A DNA stretch of 64,000 bases from Variovorax beijingensis (GTDB lineage: Bacteria > Pseudomonadota > Gammaproteobacteria > Burkholderiales > Burkholderiaceae_C). The DNA is taken from contig NZ_VIVL01000001.1 in assembly GCF_007828835.1 (NCBI RefSeq), positions 620,001-684,000 on the forward strand, written 5' to 3'. How positions within the stretch are numbered: the stretch's first letter is position 1; each line of letters opens with the position of its first letter. The notes under the pieces were generated by a model. It searched no databases. It was not told where the DNA came from and saw only the letters and a program-made list of their open reading frames with translations. A program made the translations under genes and the position numbers. Below, one piece after another: positions 1-10,328 of this stretch.

Positions 1-449
1 CGCATCAGCGCGCGCCGCTCCTCGCTCATCGTGCCTTCGATGTGGTCGTTCTCGGCAAAGGAGAAGTGGATGGGAATCGGCTGCGTGCTGGTGCCCACCT
101 CGATCTCGACCTGGTGGTTTTCCAGCAGCAGGCGGAACTGGTCGAGGTAGTAGCGCGAGAACAGGTCGGGCCGCGTCAGCGTGGTCTCGTAGCGGCCGGG
201 CCCGGCGACGAAGCCGTAGCTCAGCCCCGCGTTGGCCGGCGGCGTGTGGCGCGAGACGGTATGCGTGTGCACCCGCACGAAGGGGTAGCAGGCCCGCACC
301 CGGCCCGGCAGCGCCTCCCCGGCCACGAAGCGCAGCATCGATTCGCGCAGATGCGCCAGGCCGCCCTGGTAGATGGACTTGACCTGTTCGAGCGCGGCGG
401 CGGCGTCGTTGAAGCGGGCGGGGGCGACGAAAGTGGGCATGTAGGGCAT
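1..449 (-). CDS. amn: AMP nucleosidase, N-terminal part (runs off the window edge)
   Basis: AMP nucleosidase hydrolyses AMP to adenine and ribose 5-phosphate in the cytoplasm. Only the first 149 codons are in the window; the C-terminal phosphorylase-like catalytic domain lies beyond base 1. Read on the minus strand from the ATG at 449, the protein begins MPYMPTFVAPARFNDAAAAL and contains CYPFVRVHTHT, LSYGFVAGPGRYETT and HFSFAENDHIEGTMSEERR. I recognise these as the conserved N-terminal domain (AMNp_N) of bacterial AMP nucleosidases. It starts 49 bp after the SLOG-family gene on the same strand, so the two may be co-transcribed. The identification rests on recognised motifs; the activity is inferred. 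Confidence 0.85.
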   Translation of the reverse strand, partial: MPYMPTFVAPARFNDAAAALEQVKSIYQGGLAHLRESMLRFVAGEALPGRVRACYPFVRVHTHTVSRHTPPANAGLSYGFVAGPGRYETTLTRPDLFSRYYLDQFRLLLENHQVEIEVGTSTQPIPIHFSFAENDHIEGTMSEERRALM

Positions 450-498
450 GACGGCATTGTGCAATGCGGCCGTGCCGGCTGCTGCCCCCGCAACCGGC

Positions 499-1047
499 TC
501 AGGCGAGAAGACAGGCCAGCACCTTGGCGAGCATGTCGTCCACATCCGCAGCCTGCACCGCGCCCGGCAGTTCGACGTCGCCATGCATCACGAACACCGG
601 CTTGCCCCACTTGAGCCCCATCGCCATTTCCGACAGCGTGCCCATGTTGCCGCCGATGGCGACCAGGCACACGCCGCTGCGCGCGATGATGCCGTTGCGC
701 ATCTCGCCCATGCCGGTGGGAATGGCCACGCTGAGCCATTCGTTGGCATTGCGGTCGTCGTCCTCGGGCAGGATGCCCACGGCAATGCCGCCGGCCTCGG
801 CGGCGCCGCGCGAGGCCGCGGCCATCACGCCGCCGCGTCCGCCGCAGACCACCGCCATGCCAGCACCGGCCAGCGCATGCGCCACGGCGTAGGCCGCCTC
901 GCATTCGGCCGGGCCGCCGTCGCCGGGGCCGAGGATGGCCACCGGCTGGCGGTGGCGCGCCGGTCCCTGTTGCTTCTGCGCCAGGCGCGCCAGCGCCTCA
1001 ATGACCGGCGCCGGCCGCACCGCGCTCGCGCCTTCGCGTAAGGACAT
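499..1047 (-). CDS. TIGR00725/SLOG-family nucleotide-binding protein
   Basis: A 182-residue Rossmann-like protein of the SLOG/LOG superfamily (DprA-related TIGR00725 group). Visible motifs are a first glycine-rich strand-turn (VAILGPGDGG), CGGRGGVMAAASRGA, and a second loop IGGNMGTLSEMAMG, which stands where lysine-decarboxylase-like LOG enzymes have PGGxGTxxE. The N-terminal 35 residues are basic and low in conservation. The ATG at 1047 has a GGGAG sequence upstream. The gene overlaps the end of the ABC permease gene by 50 bp and precedes amn by 49 bp. LOG enzymes release adenine from nucleoside 5'-monophosphates, so placement beside AMP nucleosidase is suggestive, but the changed loop means a phosphoribohydrolase activity cannot be assumed. 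Confidence 0.75.
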   Translation of the reverse strand: MSLREGASAVRPAPVIEALARLAQKQQGPARHRQPVAILGPGDGGPAECEAAYAVAHALAGAGMAVVCGGRGGVMAAASRGAAEAGGIAVGILPEDDDRNANEWLSVAIPTGMGEMRNGIIARSGVCLVAIGGNMGTLSEMAMGLKWGKPVFVMHGDVELPGAVQAADVDDMLAKVLACLLA

Positions 1048-1819
1048 CGCCCACTCCCATCACGATCACACACACCACCATCAGCACCAGCGACAAGGCC
1101 GCTGCCACCGCAAAATCCGAACCGCCGTCGCCCACCTGCGCGAACAGCATCAGCGGCAGGATGTTGAGCTGCGTGCCCACCAGCGCCAACGCCGTGCCAT
1201 AGGTGCCCATGGCGATCGCGGCCACCATGCAGGCGTTCGACAGCACCGAGGGCATCACCTCGGGCAGCACCGTATCCCGGAAGGCCCGCGCCCGCGAGGC
1301 GCCCAGCGTGCGCGCCGCCTGCGCCGGGCGCAGGTCGAGGTTGGCGAACACCGGGTACAGCGACAGCGCCACGCGCGGGATCAGGTAGTACGCATATGCA
1401 AAACCCAGGCCCGACACGCTGTAGATCCAGCTGCCGAGCGCGGCCGGGTCCGCACCCAGGCCGGCCAGCAGCTGCGTCACGAAGCCCGCGCGCCCGAAGG
1501 CCAGGATGAAGCCGTAGGCGATCACGAGGCCCGAGAAGGCCAGCGGCAAGCCCAGCAGGGTCATCATCCACTGGCGCCGGCCCTCGGGCTGGCGCGCGAG
1601 TTCGATCGCGATGCAGGTGCCCACCAGCGCCGAGATCGCGCCCGCCGCGAGGCCCAGGCCCAGCGTGTTGCGCAGCGCGCCCAGGAACAGCGGGTTGCCG
1701 AACAGCCGCCCGAAGGCACTGCCGCCGTCGCCGAAGGCCTCGGGCAGCAGCGCCGCCAGCGGCACCGCGAAGAACAGCGCCATGAAGGCCCAGGCCGGCC
1801 AGGCGCCAAAGCGTCGCAT
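998..1819 (-). CDS. ABC transporter inner-membrane permease (second permease)
   Basis: A 273-residue integral membrane subunit of the binding-protein-dependent importer at 998-4735. About six hydrophobic segments are visible, starting with WAFMALFFAVPLAALLPEAF and ending near ALSLVLMVVCVIVMGVGDVL. The cytoplasmic EAA-type loop that docks on the ATPase is seen as AARTLGASRARAFRDTVLP (about residues 168-186). It lies 6 bp downstream of the solute-binding protein gene, so it is the last ABC gene of the operon. The permease-ATPase-binding protein-permease order resembles phosphonate, ferric or thiamine-type importers; the substrate cannot be read from the sequence. Confidence 0.85.
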   Translation of the reverse strand: MRRFGAWPAWAFMALFFAVPLAALLPEAFGDGGSAFGRLFGNPLFLGALRNTLGLGLAAGAISALVGTCIAIELARQPEGRRQWMMTLLGLPLAFSGLVIAYGFILAFGRAGFVTQLLAGLGADPAALGSWIYSVSGLGFAYAYYLIPRVALSLYPVFANLDLRPAQAARTLGASRARAFRDTVLPEVMPSVLSNACMVAAIAMGTYGTALALVGTQLNILPLMLFAQVGDGGSDFAVAAALSLVLMVVCVIVMGVGDVLTRRRERGAAGAGH

Positions 1820-1825
1820 GGCGGC

Positions 1826-2914
1826 CTACTTGCCCAGTGCGGCCTGCGCCCAGAGCTTGTCGACTTCGGCCTTGCGTTCCGAGGCCTTCACCACGTCGAG
1901 CGGACGGATCTGCGGCGCGGCCGGCATCTTGGCCGCGACATCGGCGGAGAGCGGCGTGCCCGGCACGGCAGGCCGCACGAAGCCCTGCGCGAACAGCGAC
2001 TGGCCGGCCTCGCTCATGATGAAGTTGAGCCACAGCTTGCCGGCATTGGGGTTGGGGCCGTTCTTCACGAGGCTGATCGCATAGGGCGCGGCCACGCTCG
2101 CTTCCTTCGGGATCACGACCTCCACCGCGTCGCCCATGCCGTCGACGTGCTTGGCCTTGAGGCCATCGTTCTCGTAGCTGATCCAGACCGGGATCTCGCC
2201 CTTGAGGAACTTGGCGTACGGCGTCGTGCCTTCCACGCGCAGCACGTTGCCGGCCGCATGCAGCTTGCCGAGGTAGTCCGTGCCGGGCTGTACGTTGTCG
2301 ACGCTGCCGCCGTTGGCATAGGCCGCGGCAAAGGTCAGCACCTGGCCGATGCCGGTGGAGCGCGGGTCGAGGTAGACCACCGTGCTCTTGAACTCGGGCT
2401 TGAGCAGGTCGGCCCAGCCGGTGGGCACGCTCTTCACCAGCTTCTTGTTGACCAGGAAGGCGATGTTGAGCGTGTGGATGGTGAACCAGCGGCCCTCGGC
2501 CTCGCGGAACACCGGCGGCAGCTTGTCGAAGTTCACGGGCTTGAAGGGCGCGACCACGTCCTTCTTCGCGGCGTCGACGGCGGAGGCCGCGAAGTAGTAG
2601 GCGGTGTCGGCCTGCGGGCGGCGCTTGGTCTTTTCGAGTGCGACCACGGTGGCGGCGGAGCCGATGTCGTTGTAGGTCAGCTCGATCTCGGGGTAGCGCT
2701 TCTTGAAGTCGCGGAACAGCGATTTCCAGTTGGCCCACTCGGGGCCGGTGTCGAAGGAGACGCACAGGCCTTCCTTCTGCGCCTCGGCGTACAGCGCCTT
2801 CTCGCCAGCGTAGAGCTCCGGGCCGTCGAAGGCGAAGGCGGTGCGGGCCGCGAGGGAGGCCAATGACAGTGCGGGCAGTGCGCCGGCGGCCTGGATCAGA
2901 TGTCTGCGTTGCAT
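1826..2914 (-). CDS. ABC transporter periplasmic substrate-binding protein
   Basis: A 362-residue extracellular solute-binding protein of the Fe/2-aminoethylphosphonate-like (SBP family 1/6) type. The N-terminus is a cleavable signal sequence with two arginines (MQRRHLIQAAGALPALSLAS...ARTAFA). The mature part has LTYNDIGSAATVVALEK, FTIHTLNIAFLVNKKL, GWADLLKPEFKSTVVYLDP and KLWLNFIMSEAGQ, typical of this fold. The ATG at 2914 is preceded by CCAAGGAG at good spacing, which decides the start over upstream in-frame codons. The gene sits between the ATPase gene (28-bp gap) and the second permease (6 bp). It captures the ligand in the periplasm for the permease pair; the ligand is unknown. Confidence 0.85.
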   Translation of the reverse strand: MQRRHLIQAAGALPALSLASLAARTAFAFDGPELYAGEKALYAEAQKEGLCVSFDTGPEWANWKSLFRDFKKRYPEIELTYNDIGSAATVVALEKTKRRPQADTAYYFAASAVDAAKKDVVAPFKPVNFDKLPPVFREAEGRWFTIHTLNIAFLVNKKLVKSVPTGWADLLKPEFKSTVVYLDPRSTGIGQVLTFAAAYANGGSVDNVQPGTDYLGKLHAAGNVLRVEGTTPYAKFLKGEIPVWISYENDGLKAKHVDGMGDAVEVVIPKEASVAAPYAISLVKNGPNPNAGKLWLNFIMSEAGQSLFAQGFVRPAVPGTPLSADVAAKMPAAPQIRPLDVVKASERKAEVDKLWAQAALGK

Positions 2915-2942
2915 GGGGTGGCTCCTTGGAGGGGAAAAAAGG

Positions 2943-3967
<1,025 letters not shown>

Positions 3968-3971
<4 letters not shown>

Positions 3972-4735
3972 GCGCGCTGCTTCACAAGGGAGGAAGAAAG
4001 AAGGGCCGACGCGCTCGCCAGCACCAGCAGGATCACCGTGGCCGCACAGGCGAAACCCGTCGCGCCGTAGAAGGCCTGCAGCAGCACCACCGGGTAGGTG
4101 CGGTTCTGGAAGCTCGTGAGCAGGTTCGACACGCCGAACTCGCCCACCGAAATGGCGGCCACCATCACCAGCCCGCTGATCAGGCTCTGCCGCAGGCTGG
4201 GCAGCACGATGCCGGTGAACTGCTGCCAGCCCGAGGCGCCGAGCGTCGCGGCCGCCTGCTCCAGCCGGCCCAGGTCCAGGTGGCGCAGGTCGGCCAGCAG
4301 CGTGTTGGTGAGGTAGGGCAGCGTGAGGATCGCGTGCGCCGCGATCAAGAGCGGCATCGAACCCAGCCATGGCGCGAGGTCGGTGTTGAACACGATCATG
4401 TAGCCGAAGGCCAGCGTGATGGCGGGCACCGCGATCGGCATGGCGCTCACGATGCGCGCCGCCAGGCTGCTGCCGCGCCCAGCGCCGTGGTACAGCGCAT
4501 AGGCCAGCGGCAGCGCCAGCACGGTGTTGATCGCGCAGGCCGACATGGCCACCACCAGGCTGCTCACGAAGGCCTTGCGAAATGAGCTGTCGAGCCAGAG
4601 GTCGAGGTACCACTGCCCGGTGATGCCCGTGGGCAGCAGCGTGTTGGTCCAGTTGCCGCCGAAGCTGCCGACCAGCAGCAGGGCGATCGGCAGCAGCAGG
4701 TACAGGCCGTAGATGAGCGAGATGCCGCGAACCAA
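3968..4735 (-). CDS. ABC transporter inner-membrane permease (first permease)
   Basis: A 255-residue membrane permease and the first gene of the importer operon. Hydrophobic segments begin at ISLIYGLYLLLPIALLLVG. The EAA loop is seen as AAATLGASGWQQFTGIVLP (about residues 164-182). The start is probably TTG at 4735, with GGGAG eight bases upstream; no better-placed ATG exists nearby, so the exact start is less certain than the gene. It is divergent from the LysR gene at 4924, and the 188-bp gap between them should hold the control region. Confidence 0.82.
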
Positions 4736-4778
4736 GTGGATGTCTCCCGATGTCTTGTGCAGCCGGCATACTTTCCGG

Positions 4779-4799
4779 GTGCGCTACTTTTTCGCGCAC
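4779..4799. promoter_or_regulatory. Candidate LysR-type operator (GTGCGC-N9-GCGCAC)
   Basis: A perfect 6-bp inverted repeat, GTGCGC and GCGCAC separated by 9 bases, lies in the 188-bp divergent gap between the ABC importer operon and the LysR gene. It contains the T-N11-A symmetry of LysR-type sites within the interrupted dyad. It sits nearer the importer start. Assignment to the adjacent LysR protein is by position only. Confidence 0.35.
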
Positions 4800-4923
4800 G
4801 GCCAGTTGCCGCGCTCCAGCGAATTCTAGGAAGCACATGCGTACTTATGGGTGAAAGCTGGATGACGACGCTTGAGCAATCGGAAAGTGTTTTTCACGGA
4901 GCTTTCATCAACCGGAGCCATGC

Positions 4924-5832
4924 ATGAAGCGCGACTGCCCCACCATCCAGGAACTGCTGGCCTTCGACGCCGTGGCGCGCCACCAGAGCATCACGCTCGC
5001 GGCCGGCGCCCTGTGCATCACGGTGAGCGCGGTCAGCAAGCAGATCGCGGGGCTCGAGGCCTTCCTGGGCCGCGAGCTGCTGCAGAAGAACGGCCGCGGC
5101 GTGCAGCTCACGCCGCAGGGGCGGGTGTACTGGCAGAAGATCTCGGGCGGGCTGCGCGCCATCGAGACCGCGACCTTCGAGGCGCGCTCGGGCGATGCCG
5201 GCGCCGGTCTGCTAACGCTCGCGAGCGTGCCCACCTTCCTCACCAAGTGGCTCATCCCGCGCCTGCCGGCCTTCAGCCAGAAGAGCCGCCATGTGATGCT
5301 GAGCTTCAGCCGCCACCTGGAGCCCAGCGACGGCATCCCGGCCGGCGTCGATGCCGCCATTCGCTACGGCCCCGACGGCTGGCCCGGCGTGGTGTCCGAA
5401 TACATCGCGGGCAGGGAATTCGTGCTGATCGCGGCGCGCGCGCTGGTCGAGCAGCGCCACCGCATCGCGCAGCCGGCCGACGTCGTCGCCCACACGCTGC
5501 TGCACCATGAGGGCGCGCCCACCGCCTGGCGCCAGTGGGCCTCGCAGCACGGCGTGCCCGAGGTGCAGACCGTGGCCGGGCCGCGCTTCGCGCAGTATTC
5601 GGCGCTGATCCAGGCGGCCCTCAGCGGCCTGGGCATCGGGCTGGTGCCGAAGCTGCTGGTGCAGGAGGAGCTGTCAGAGGGATCGCTGCTGAGCCCCTGC
5701 GGCATGCCGGTGCGCGTGGACCAGGGGCACTACCTCTGCTATCGGCCGGACCGGCTCGACCTGCCGGCCTTCGTGGCGTTTCGGGAATGGCTGATGGAGG
5801 AGGGCGTGAAATCGCGCGGCACGCAGGCATGA
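4924..5832 (+). CDS. LysR-family transcriptional regulator (GcvA-like)
   Basis: A 302-residue LysR-type regulator. The N-terminal winged helix-turn-helix is visible in residues about 5-65 (LLAFDAVARHQSITLAAGAL, ITVSAVSKQIAGLEAFLGREL), followed by a periplasmic-binding-like effector domain from about residue 90. The C-terminal part (YSALIQAALSGLGIGLVPKLLVQEEL) matches the GcvA-like subgroup. It is transcribed divergently from the ABC importer, the usual arrangement for a LysR activator of the neighbouring operon. The effector is unknown but may be the importer's substrate. Confidence 0.9.
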   Translation: MKRDCPTIQELLAFDAVARHQSITLAAGALCITVSAVSKQIAGLEAFLGRELLQKNGRGVQLTPQGRVYWQKISGGLRAIETATFEARSGDAGAGLLTLASVPTFLTKWLIPRLPAFSQKSRHVMLSFSRHLEPSDGIPAGVDAAIRYGPDGWPGVVSEYIAGREFVLIAARALVEQRHRIAQPADVVAHTLLHHEGAPTAWRQWASQHGVPEVQTVAGPRFAQYSALIQAALSGLGIGLVPKLLVQEELSEGSLLSPCGMPVRVDQGHYLCYRPDRLDLPAFVAFREWLMEEGVKSRGTQA

Positions 5833-5891
5833 GGCAGCAGGCTTCGCTAATCTCTGTACTCGAACAGTCAGACAACCAAGGAAGCGAAACG

Positions 5892-6788
5892 ATGAAAGTC
5901 GCAGTCATGGGCGCCGGCGCAGTCGGCTGCTACTACGGTGCCATGCTGGCGCGCGCGGGCCACGAGGTGGTGCTGATCGGCCGGCCTTCGCACGTGGAGG
6001 CGGTTCGTGCGAACGGGCTGCGGCTGGAGACGAAGGCCTTCGACGAGCAGGTGCCGCTCGGCGCCAGTACCGAGCCCAGCGCGGTGCAGGGCGCCCAGCT
6101 TGTGCTGTTCTGCGTGAAGTCCACCGACACCGAAGCGGCCGCGGCGCAGATCAAGCCGCATCTCTCGCCCGATGCGCTGGTGCTCACGCTGCAGAACGGC
6201 GTCGACAACGACGAGCGGGTGCGCGCGGTGCTGCCGTCCAGCGAGGTGGCCGCCGCCGTGGTCTATGTGGCCACCGAGATGGCCGGCCCCGGCCACGTGA
6301 AGCACCACGGCCGCGGCGAGCTGGTGATTGCGCCTTCGCGCCGCAGCGAACAGGTTGCGCAGCAGCTGGTGACCGCCGGCGTGCCCACGCAGATTTCCGG
6401 CAACGTGCGCGGCTCGCTCTGGGCCAAGCTGGTGCTGAACTGCGCCTACAACGCGCTGTCGGCCGTGTCGCAGCTGCCCTACGGCGAACTCGTGAAGGGC
6501 ACGGGCGTGGCCGAGGTGATCCGCGACGTGGTCGCCGAATGCCTGGCCGTGGCCAAGGCCGACGGCGTCGAAATCCCGGGCGATACCGATGCGGCCATCC
6601 GCGGCATTGCGCAGTCGATGCCCTCGCAGTATTCATCGACCGCGCAGGACCTCGCACGCGGCAAGCCCAGCGAAATCGACCACCTCAACGGCTTCGTCGT
6701 GCGCCGCGGCGAGGCGCTGGGCGTGCCCACGCCCGCCAACCGCGTGCTGTTCGTGATGGTGAAGCTGCTCGAAAACAAGCAGCGCTAG
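5892..6788 (+). CDS. 2-dehydropantoate 2-reductase family protein (PanE/ApbA-like)
   Basis: A 298-residue NADP-dependent reductase of the ketopantoate reductase family, which makes pantoate for coenzyme A synthesis. The N-terminal Rossmann motif is [13 protein letters not shown]. The conserved active-site stretch is [20 protein letters not shown], with Lys and Asn in family positions. The start at 5892 follows AAGGAAGCGAAACG. Its stop codon overlaps the stop codon of convergent gor (shared CTAG at 6785-6788). Many genomes carry several paralogues of this family acting on other 2-oxo acids, so I leave the symbol blank; type III pantothenate kinase is encoded 11 kb away. Confidence 0.8.
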   Translation: MKVAVMGAGAVGCYYGAMLARAGHEVVLIGRPSHVEAVRANGLRLETKAFDEQVPLGASTEPSAVQGAQLVLFCVKSTDTEAAAAQIKPHLSPDALVLTLQNGVDNDERVRAVLPSSEVAAAVVYVATEMAGPGHVKHHGRGELVIAPSRRSEQVAQQLVTAGVPTQISGNVRGSLWAKLVLNCAYNALSAVSQLPYGELVKGTGVAEVIRDVVAECLAVAKADGVEIPGDTDAAIRGIAQSMPSQYSSTAQDLARGKPSEIDHLNGFVVRRGEALGVPTPANRVLFVMVKLLENKQR

Positions 6789-8143
6789 CCCGGCATGGGC
6801 TCGCGCATCGTCACGAACTCTTCGGCCGCCGTCGGGTGGATGCCGATGGTGCTGTCGAACAGCGCCTTGGTCGCGCCCGCGCGCATCGCCACGGCAAAGC
6901 CCTGCACCACCTCACCCGCATCGGCGCCCACCATGTGCAGGCCGACCACGCGGTCGCTGGCCTTGTCGACCACCAGCTTCATGAAGGTGCGCTCGGTGCG
7001 GCCCGACAGCGTGTGGCGCAGCGACTTGAACTCGCTCGAGAACACCGCCACGTCGCCGAACTTCGCGCGCGCGTCGAGCTCGGTGTAGCCGCAGGTGCCG
7101 ATGTTGGGGTGCGTGAACACGGCCGTCGGAATGAACTCGTAGTCGAGCCGGCGCCGGCCCTTGCCGAACAGTTCATCGACCACCACCATCGCCTCGGCCA
7201 GCGCCACCGGCGTGAGCTGCACGCGCGTGGACACATCGCCCACCGCATGGATCGACGGCACCGAGCTGCGGTAGTGCGCATCGACCGCGATGGCGCCGCG
7301 CTCGTCGAGCTTGACGCCCGCCGCTTCGAGGCCCAATCCCTGGGTGTTGGGCACGCGGCCGGTCGCAAACAGCACCGTGTCGGCTTCGATCTGCTGGCCG
7401 CGCGCGAGCGTGACCGTGAGCCCGTGCGCCCCGCGCGTGATCGAGGTGGCCTCGCAGTTCAGCCGCACCTCGACGCCCGCCTTGCCCATCTCGTTGGCCA
7501 GGAACTGCCGCACGTCGTCGTCGAAGCCGGTGAGCAGGTGTGCGCGGCGATGCAGCTGCGTCACCTGGGCGCCCAGGCCGTTGAAGATCGATGCGAACTC
7601 GCAGGCGATGTAGCCGCCGCCCACCACCAGCAGGCGCTTGGGAAACGGGTCGAGGTCGAACATCGCGTCGGAGGTGGCGATGTGCTCGCGGCCCGGGATG
7701 TCGGGCACGTAGGGCGTGCCGCCGGTGGCCACCAGCAGATGGCGCGCGGTGTGGCGCTTGCCGTCGACCTCGACCGTGTGGCCGTCGAGCAGCTGCGCCC
7801 AGCCCGTGACCAGCACGACGCCGGAATTCTTCAACAGCGAGGCATACACGCCGTTGAGCCGCTTGATTTCTTTTGCGCGCTGGTCCTTGAGGTGCGCCCA
7901 GTCGAATTGCGGCGCCTGCGGCAGTTGCCAGCCATAGCCCGCGGCTTCCTCGAAGGATTCGGCATAGCCGGCCGCGTAGCTGTAGAGCTTCTTCGGAATG
8001 CAGCCCACGTTGACGCAGGTGCCGCCGAGTTCGGCCGCCTCGGCCAAGGCCACGCGTGCGCCTTGCTGGGCCGCCATGCGGGCTGCGCGAACGCCGCCGC
8101 TGCCGCCGCCGATGACGAAAAGATCGAAGTCGAATGTGCGCAT
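6785..8143 (-). CDS. gor: Glutathione-disulfide reductase
   Basis: A 452-residue FAD-dependent class I disulfide oxidoreductase that uses NADPH to reduce glutathione disulfide. The FAD motif is [14 protein letters not shown] near residue 12, the redox-active pair is in [14 protein letters not shown] (about residues 40-53), and the NADPH fold is [17 protein letters not shown]. The C-terminal His-Glu dyad is seen in [21 protein letters not shown]-type preference is consistent with the basic residues in QLHRRAHLL after the second Rossmann fold. It converges on the reductase gene at 5892 with overlapping stop codons. Confidence 0.9.
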   Translation of the reverse strand: MRTFDFDLFVIGGGSGGVRAARMAAQQGARVALAEAAELGGTCVNVGCIPKKLYSYAAGYAESFEEAAGYGWQLPQAPQFDWAHLKDQRAKEIKRLNGVYASLLKNSGVVLVTGWAQLLDGHTVEVDGKRHTARHLLVATGGTPYVPDIPGREHIATSDAMFDLDPFPKRLLVVGGGYIACEFASIFNGLGAQVTQLHRRAHLLTGFDDDVRQFLANEMGKAGVEVRLNCEATSITRGAHGLTVTLARGQQIEADTVLFATGRVPNTQGLGLEAAGVKLDERGAIAVDAHYRSSVPSIHAVGDVSTRVQLTPVALAEAMVVVDELFGKGRRRLDYEFIPTAVFTHPNIGTCGYTELDARAKFGDVAVFSSEFKSLRHTLSGRTERTFMKLVVDKASDRVVGLHMVGADAGEVVQGFAVAMRAGATKALFDSTIGIHPTAAEEFVTMREPMPG

Positions 8144-8245
8144 GGAAAGACGCTCCTTGGCGGCGACTGTAGCCGCCGGCCAAGAGCGCCGCTTGCGGCG
8201 GGGCTTGCACGGCGCGGTGGCGCTGCCGCGCCGTGAGACCGGCGT

Positions 8246-10189
8246 TCAGCGCTGGTCGGGAGAGGTCCAGAGCCGCCGGCGGTCGTCGGCGCCGGACTGG
8301 CCCGGTTGCGCAGGGAGGTGCGGCTGGGCCTGAGGTTGAGGCTGCGCTGGAGCTGGTGCGGTGAAGCCGCGTTGCTGCTGCATCGCGCGCACCTGCGCTT
8401 CCTGGGCTTGGCGCTGGGCCTGCTGTTGTGCCTGGATCTGCTGCTGCGCCTGGGCGGCGCGTTGCTGCGCCTCCTGCTGCTGGCGCAGCATCTGTTGCTG
8501 AGCCAGGGCCTGCTGCTGTGCCGCGCGTTGTTGCTGCTGCATCTGCTGCTGGGCTTGTGCCTGGGCCTGCGCCTGGGCTGCACGCTGCTGCGCCTCCTGC
8601 TGTTGCCGCAAAGCCTGTTGCTGCTGTTGCTGGAGCTGCATCTGCTGCTGCTGCCGTTGTTGCCACTGGTCCTGGGCGCCGCGTTGCGGCCATTCCTGCT
8701 GCTGGCGCAAGCCCTGCTGGCGCTGCCATTCCATCTGCTGCTGTTGCTGCTGCTGTTGCTGGATCGCCTGCGCCTGCTGCATCTGCTGGGTTCGCCGCGC
8801 CTGTTCGTAGCGCAGTTCCTGCTGCTCGCGCGCCATCAGCTGCGTCGGCGGTGCCACCGCGGCCGGCCGGCCGAAGCCGCCGCCGAAGTTGTGCATCGGG
8901 ATGCCCGGCGCCGGCGCGACCGGCACGCGCGCGAAGCGGTCGTCCGGCAGCCGCACCAGGTCGCGCCGGCCGAAGGGGCCGCGGCCGAAGCGATCGGCCG
9001 GCAGCACGGTCACGGCGCCCGCCATCTGCTGGTTGGCATAGAAGCCGTTGCGCAGCTCGGCCTGCCGGTTGCGGTAGGCCGCCATGCGGTTCACCTGGTC
9101 GAGGTAGCGCTGGCTCGCACGATAGCCGGGCCGCCATGCCTCGCCGGGGGCCAGCGGGAACCAGCCCACGCCGCTGCGGCCATCGCCGATCTGCAAGGCG
9201 GCGTTGGCGCCGCCGCCGCCCACGAAGCCGACCAGCGCGGGCGAATACACGGGCCGTGCGGCCGGCCGTCCCGGCACCCAGGCCCAGCGCGGGCCCACGC
9301 GTGCCCAGCGGCCGTAGTGGAAAGGCGCAAAGCCCCAGGGCGCGGCGTCGACCCAGGTCAGGCCCCAGGGCGCGATGTTGACCCACTGGCCGTCGCGGTA
9401 GGGCGCCCAGTCGGCGTCCACGCCGCGCGGGAACCAGACGTCGCCGTAGGTCGGGTCGCTCTGCCAGTCGCCGTAGGCGTCGAGCTGCTGGTAGCCCACG
9501 ACCTCGCGCGACACATAGCGTGCGGAGATCGACTGGTCCTCGATGCGGTTGCGTTCGGCCACCCACGCGTCGAAGCTCCCGCTCTGCGCCGGCGCACCGC
9601 CCACCGCGGCCAGGTTGCGGCCCGATACGGTGAGCTGCTGCCGCGCACCCAGCGATTGCGATTCGCCGTTCTCGCCATAGAGCGTGACGCGGCCCGAAGC
9701 CACCGCGATCCAGGTGGTGCCGGCCGCCGGGTCGGCCGCCACGCGGTATTCGCCGGGCGCGTCGATCACGACCGCGAGGTTGCCGGTGTCCACCTCGAAA
9801 CGCTGGCCCGCGAGGTCGTCGCGCACGCGCAGCTGCAGGTTGCCCTGGTTCGCGGTGAGGCGCACGGTGTCGTCGTCGAGTTCGGAGAATTCGACATGCG
9901 TCTGTCCGTCCATGCGCAGCGCGGCCGAGCCGATGTGGACTTCGGCGCGCGCATTGCGGTCGGTCCAGAGCCGGTCGCCGGTGGTGATGGGGCGGTTGGG
10001 CTGTGCGTCGTACCAGCTGTCTTCGCCGGCCGGCGCGAAGCTCACCGTGCCCTGCTGCAGGTTCAGGCGCGCCACGCGTCCCGGCGGGTCCTGCTGTGCG
10101 CTGGCCGCCGCACCGAGGCACAGCAGCGCGAAGCCGAGCAGCCATCGGTGCCATGGCCGGTGAAGATCAGGAAAGGCGGGGCGGTTCAT
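8246..10189 (-). CDS. Exported FecR-domain/DUF6600-type protein with long glutamine-rich tail
   Basis: A 647-residue protein with a signal peptide (RWLLGFALLCLGAAASAQ). Residues about 33-190 resemble FecR-type domains (GTVSFAPAG, DRLWTDRNARAEVHIGSAAL). Residues about 215-330 carry tryptophan/tyrosine-rich repeats (YGDWQSDPTYGDVWFPRG, WVNIAPWGLTWVDAAPWGF) of the DUF6600 type. From about residue 470 to 615 the sequence is dominated by glutamine (runs such as IQQQQQQQQQMEWQRQQ) with Ala and Arg. The start at 10189 was chosen because it places the signal peptide at the N-terminus. No enzymatic motif is seen; a surface or periplasmic role is inferred. The gene is divergent from the exported dikinase-like gene, with a 139-bp shared upstream region. 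Confidence 0.8.
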   Translation of the reverse strand: MNRPAFPDLHRPWHRWLLGFALLCLGAAASAQQDPPGRVARLNLQQGTVSFAPAGEDSWYDAQPNRPITTGDRLWTDRNARAEVHIGSAALRMDGQTHVEFSELDDDTVRLTANQGNLQLRVRDDLAGQRFEVDTGNLAVVIDAPGEYRVAADPAAGTTWIAVASGRVTLYGENGESQSLGARQQLTVSGRNLAAVGGAPAQSGSFDAWVAERNRIEDQSISARYVSREVVGYQQLDAYGDWQSDPTYGDVWFPRGVDADWAPYRDGQWVNIAPWGLTWVDAAPWGFAPFHYGRWARVGPRWAWVPGRPAARPVYSPALVGFVGGGGANAALQIGDGRSGVGWFPLAPGEAWRPGYRASQRYLDQVNRMAAYRNRQAELRNGFYANQQMAGAVTVLPADRFGRGPFGRRDLVRLPDDRFARVPVAPAPGIPMHNFGGGFGRPAAVAPPTQLMAREQQELRYEQARRTQQMQQAQAIQQQQQQQQQMEWQRQQGLRQQQEWPQRGAQDQWQQRQQQQMQLQQQQQQALRQQQEAQQRAAQAQAQAQAQQQMQQQQRAAQQQALAQQQMLRQQQEAQQRAAQAQQQIQAQQQAQRQAQEAQVRAMQQQRGFTAPAPAQPQPQAQPHLPAQPGQSGADDRRRLWTSPDQR

Positions 10190-10328
10190 GGGTTTGTCTC
10201 TGGTTCCCGGGGCCGGATGAAAGCGTTGGATATGTAACGCGCGAGAATCCGCTGCCGCTGTCAGCGCATGTCCCCTGCTTGGTGAAGCGCACGCACATTC
10301 GGCAACCGCTTGTAATCGAGGACTCGGC

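Noticed and set aside
8380-8790. Possible tandem repeat or CRISPR-like array of CTG-rich units
   Set aside because: Units are irregular, explained by polyglutamine coding, and there are no spacers of constant length.
8246-10237. Long plus-strand open frames opposite the FecR/DUF6600 gene, including leucine-rich translations
   Set aside because: They mirror the Q-rich CAG/CTG sequence of the minus-strand gene; the minus-strand protein has a signal peptide and recognisable domains, the others do not.
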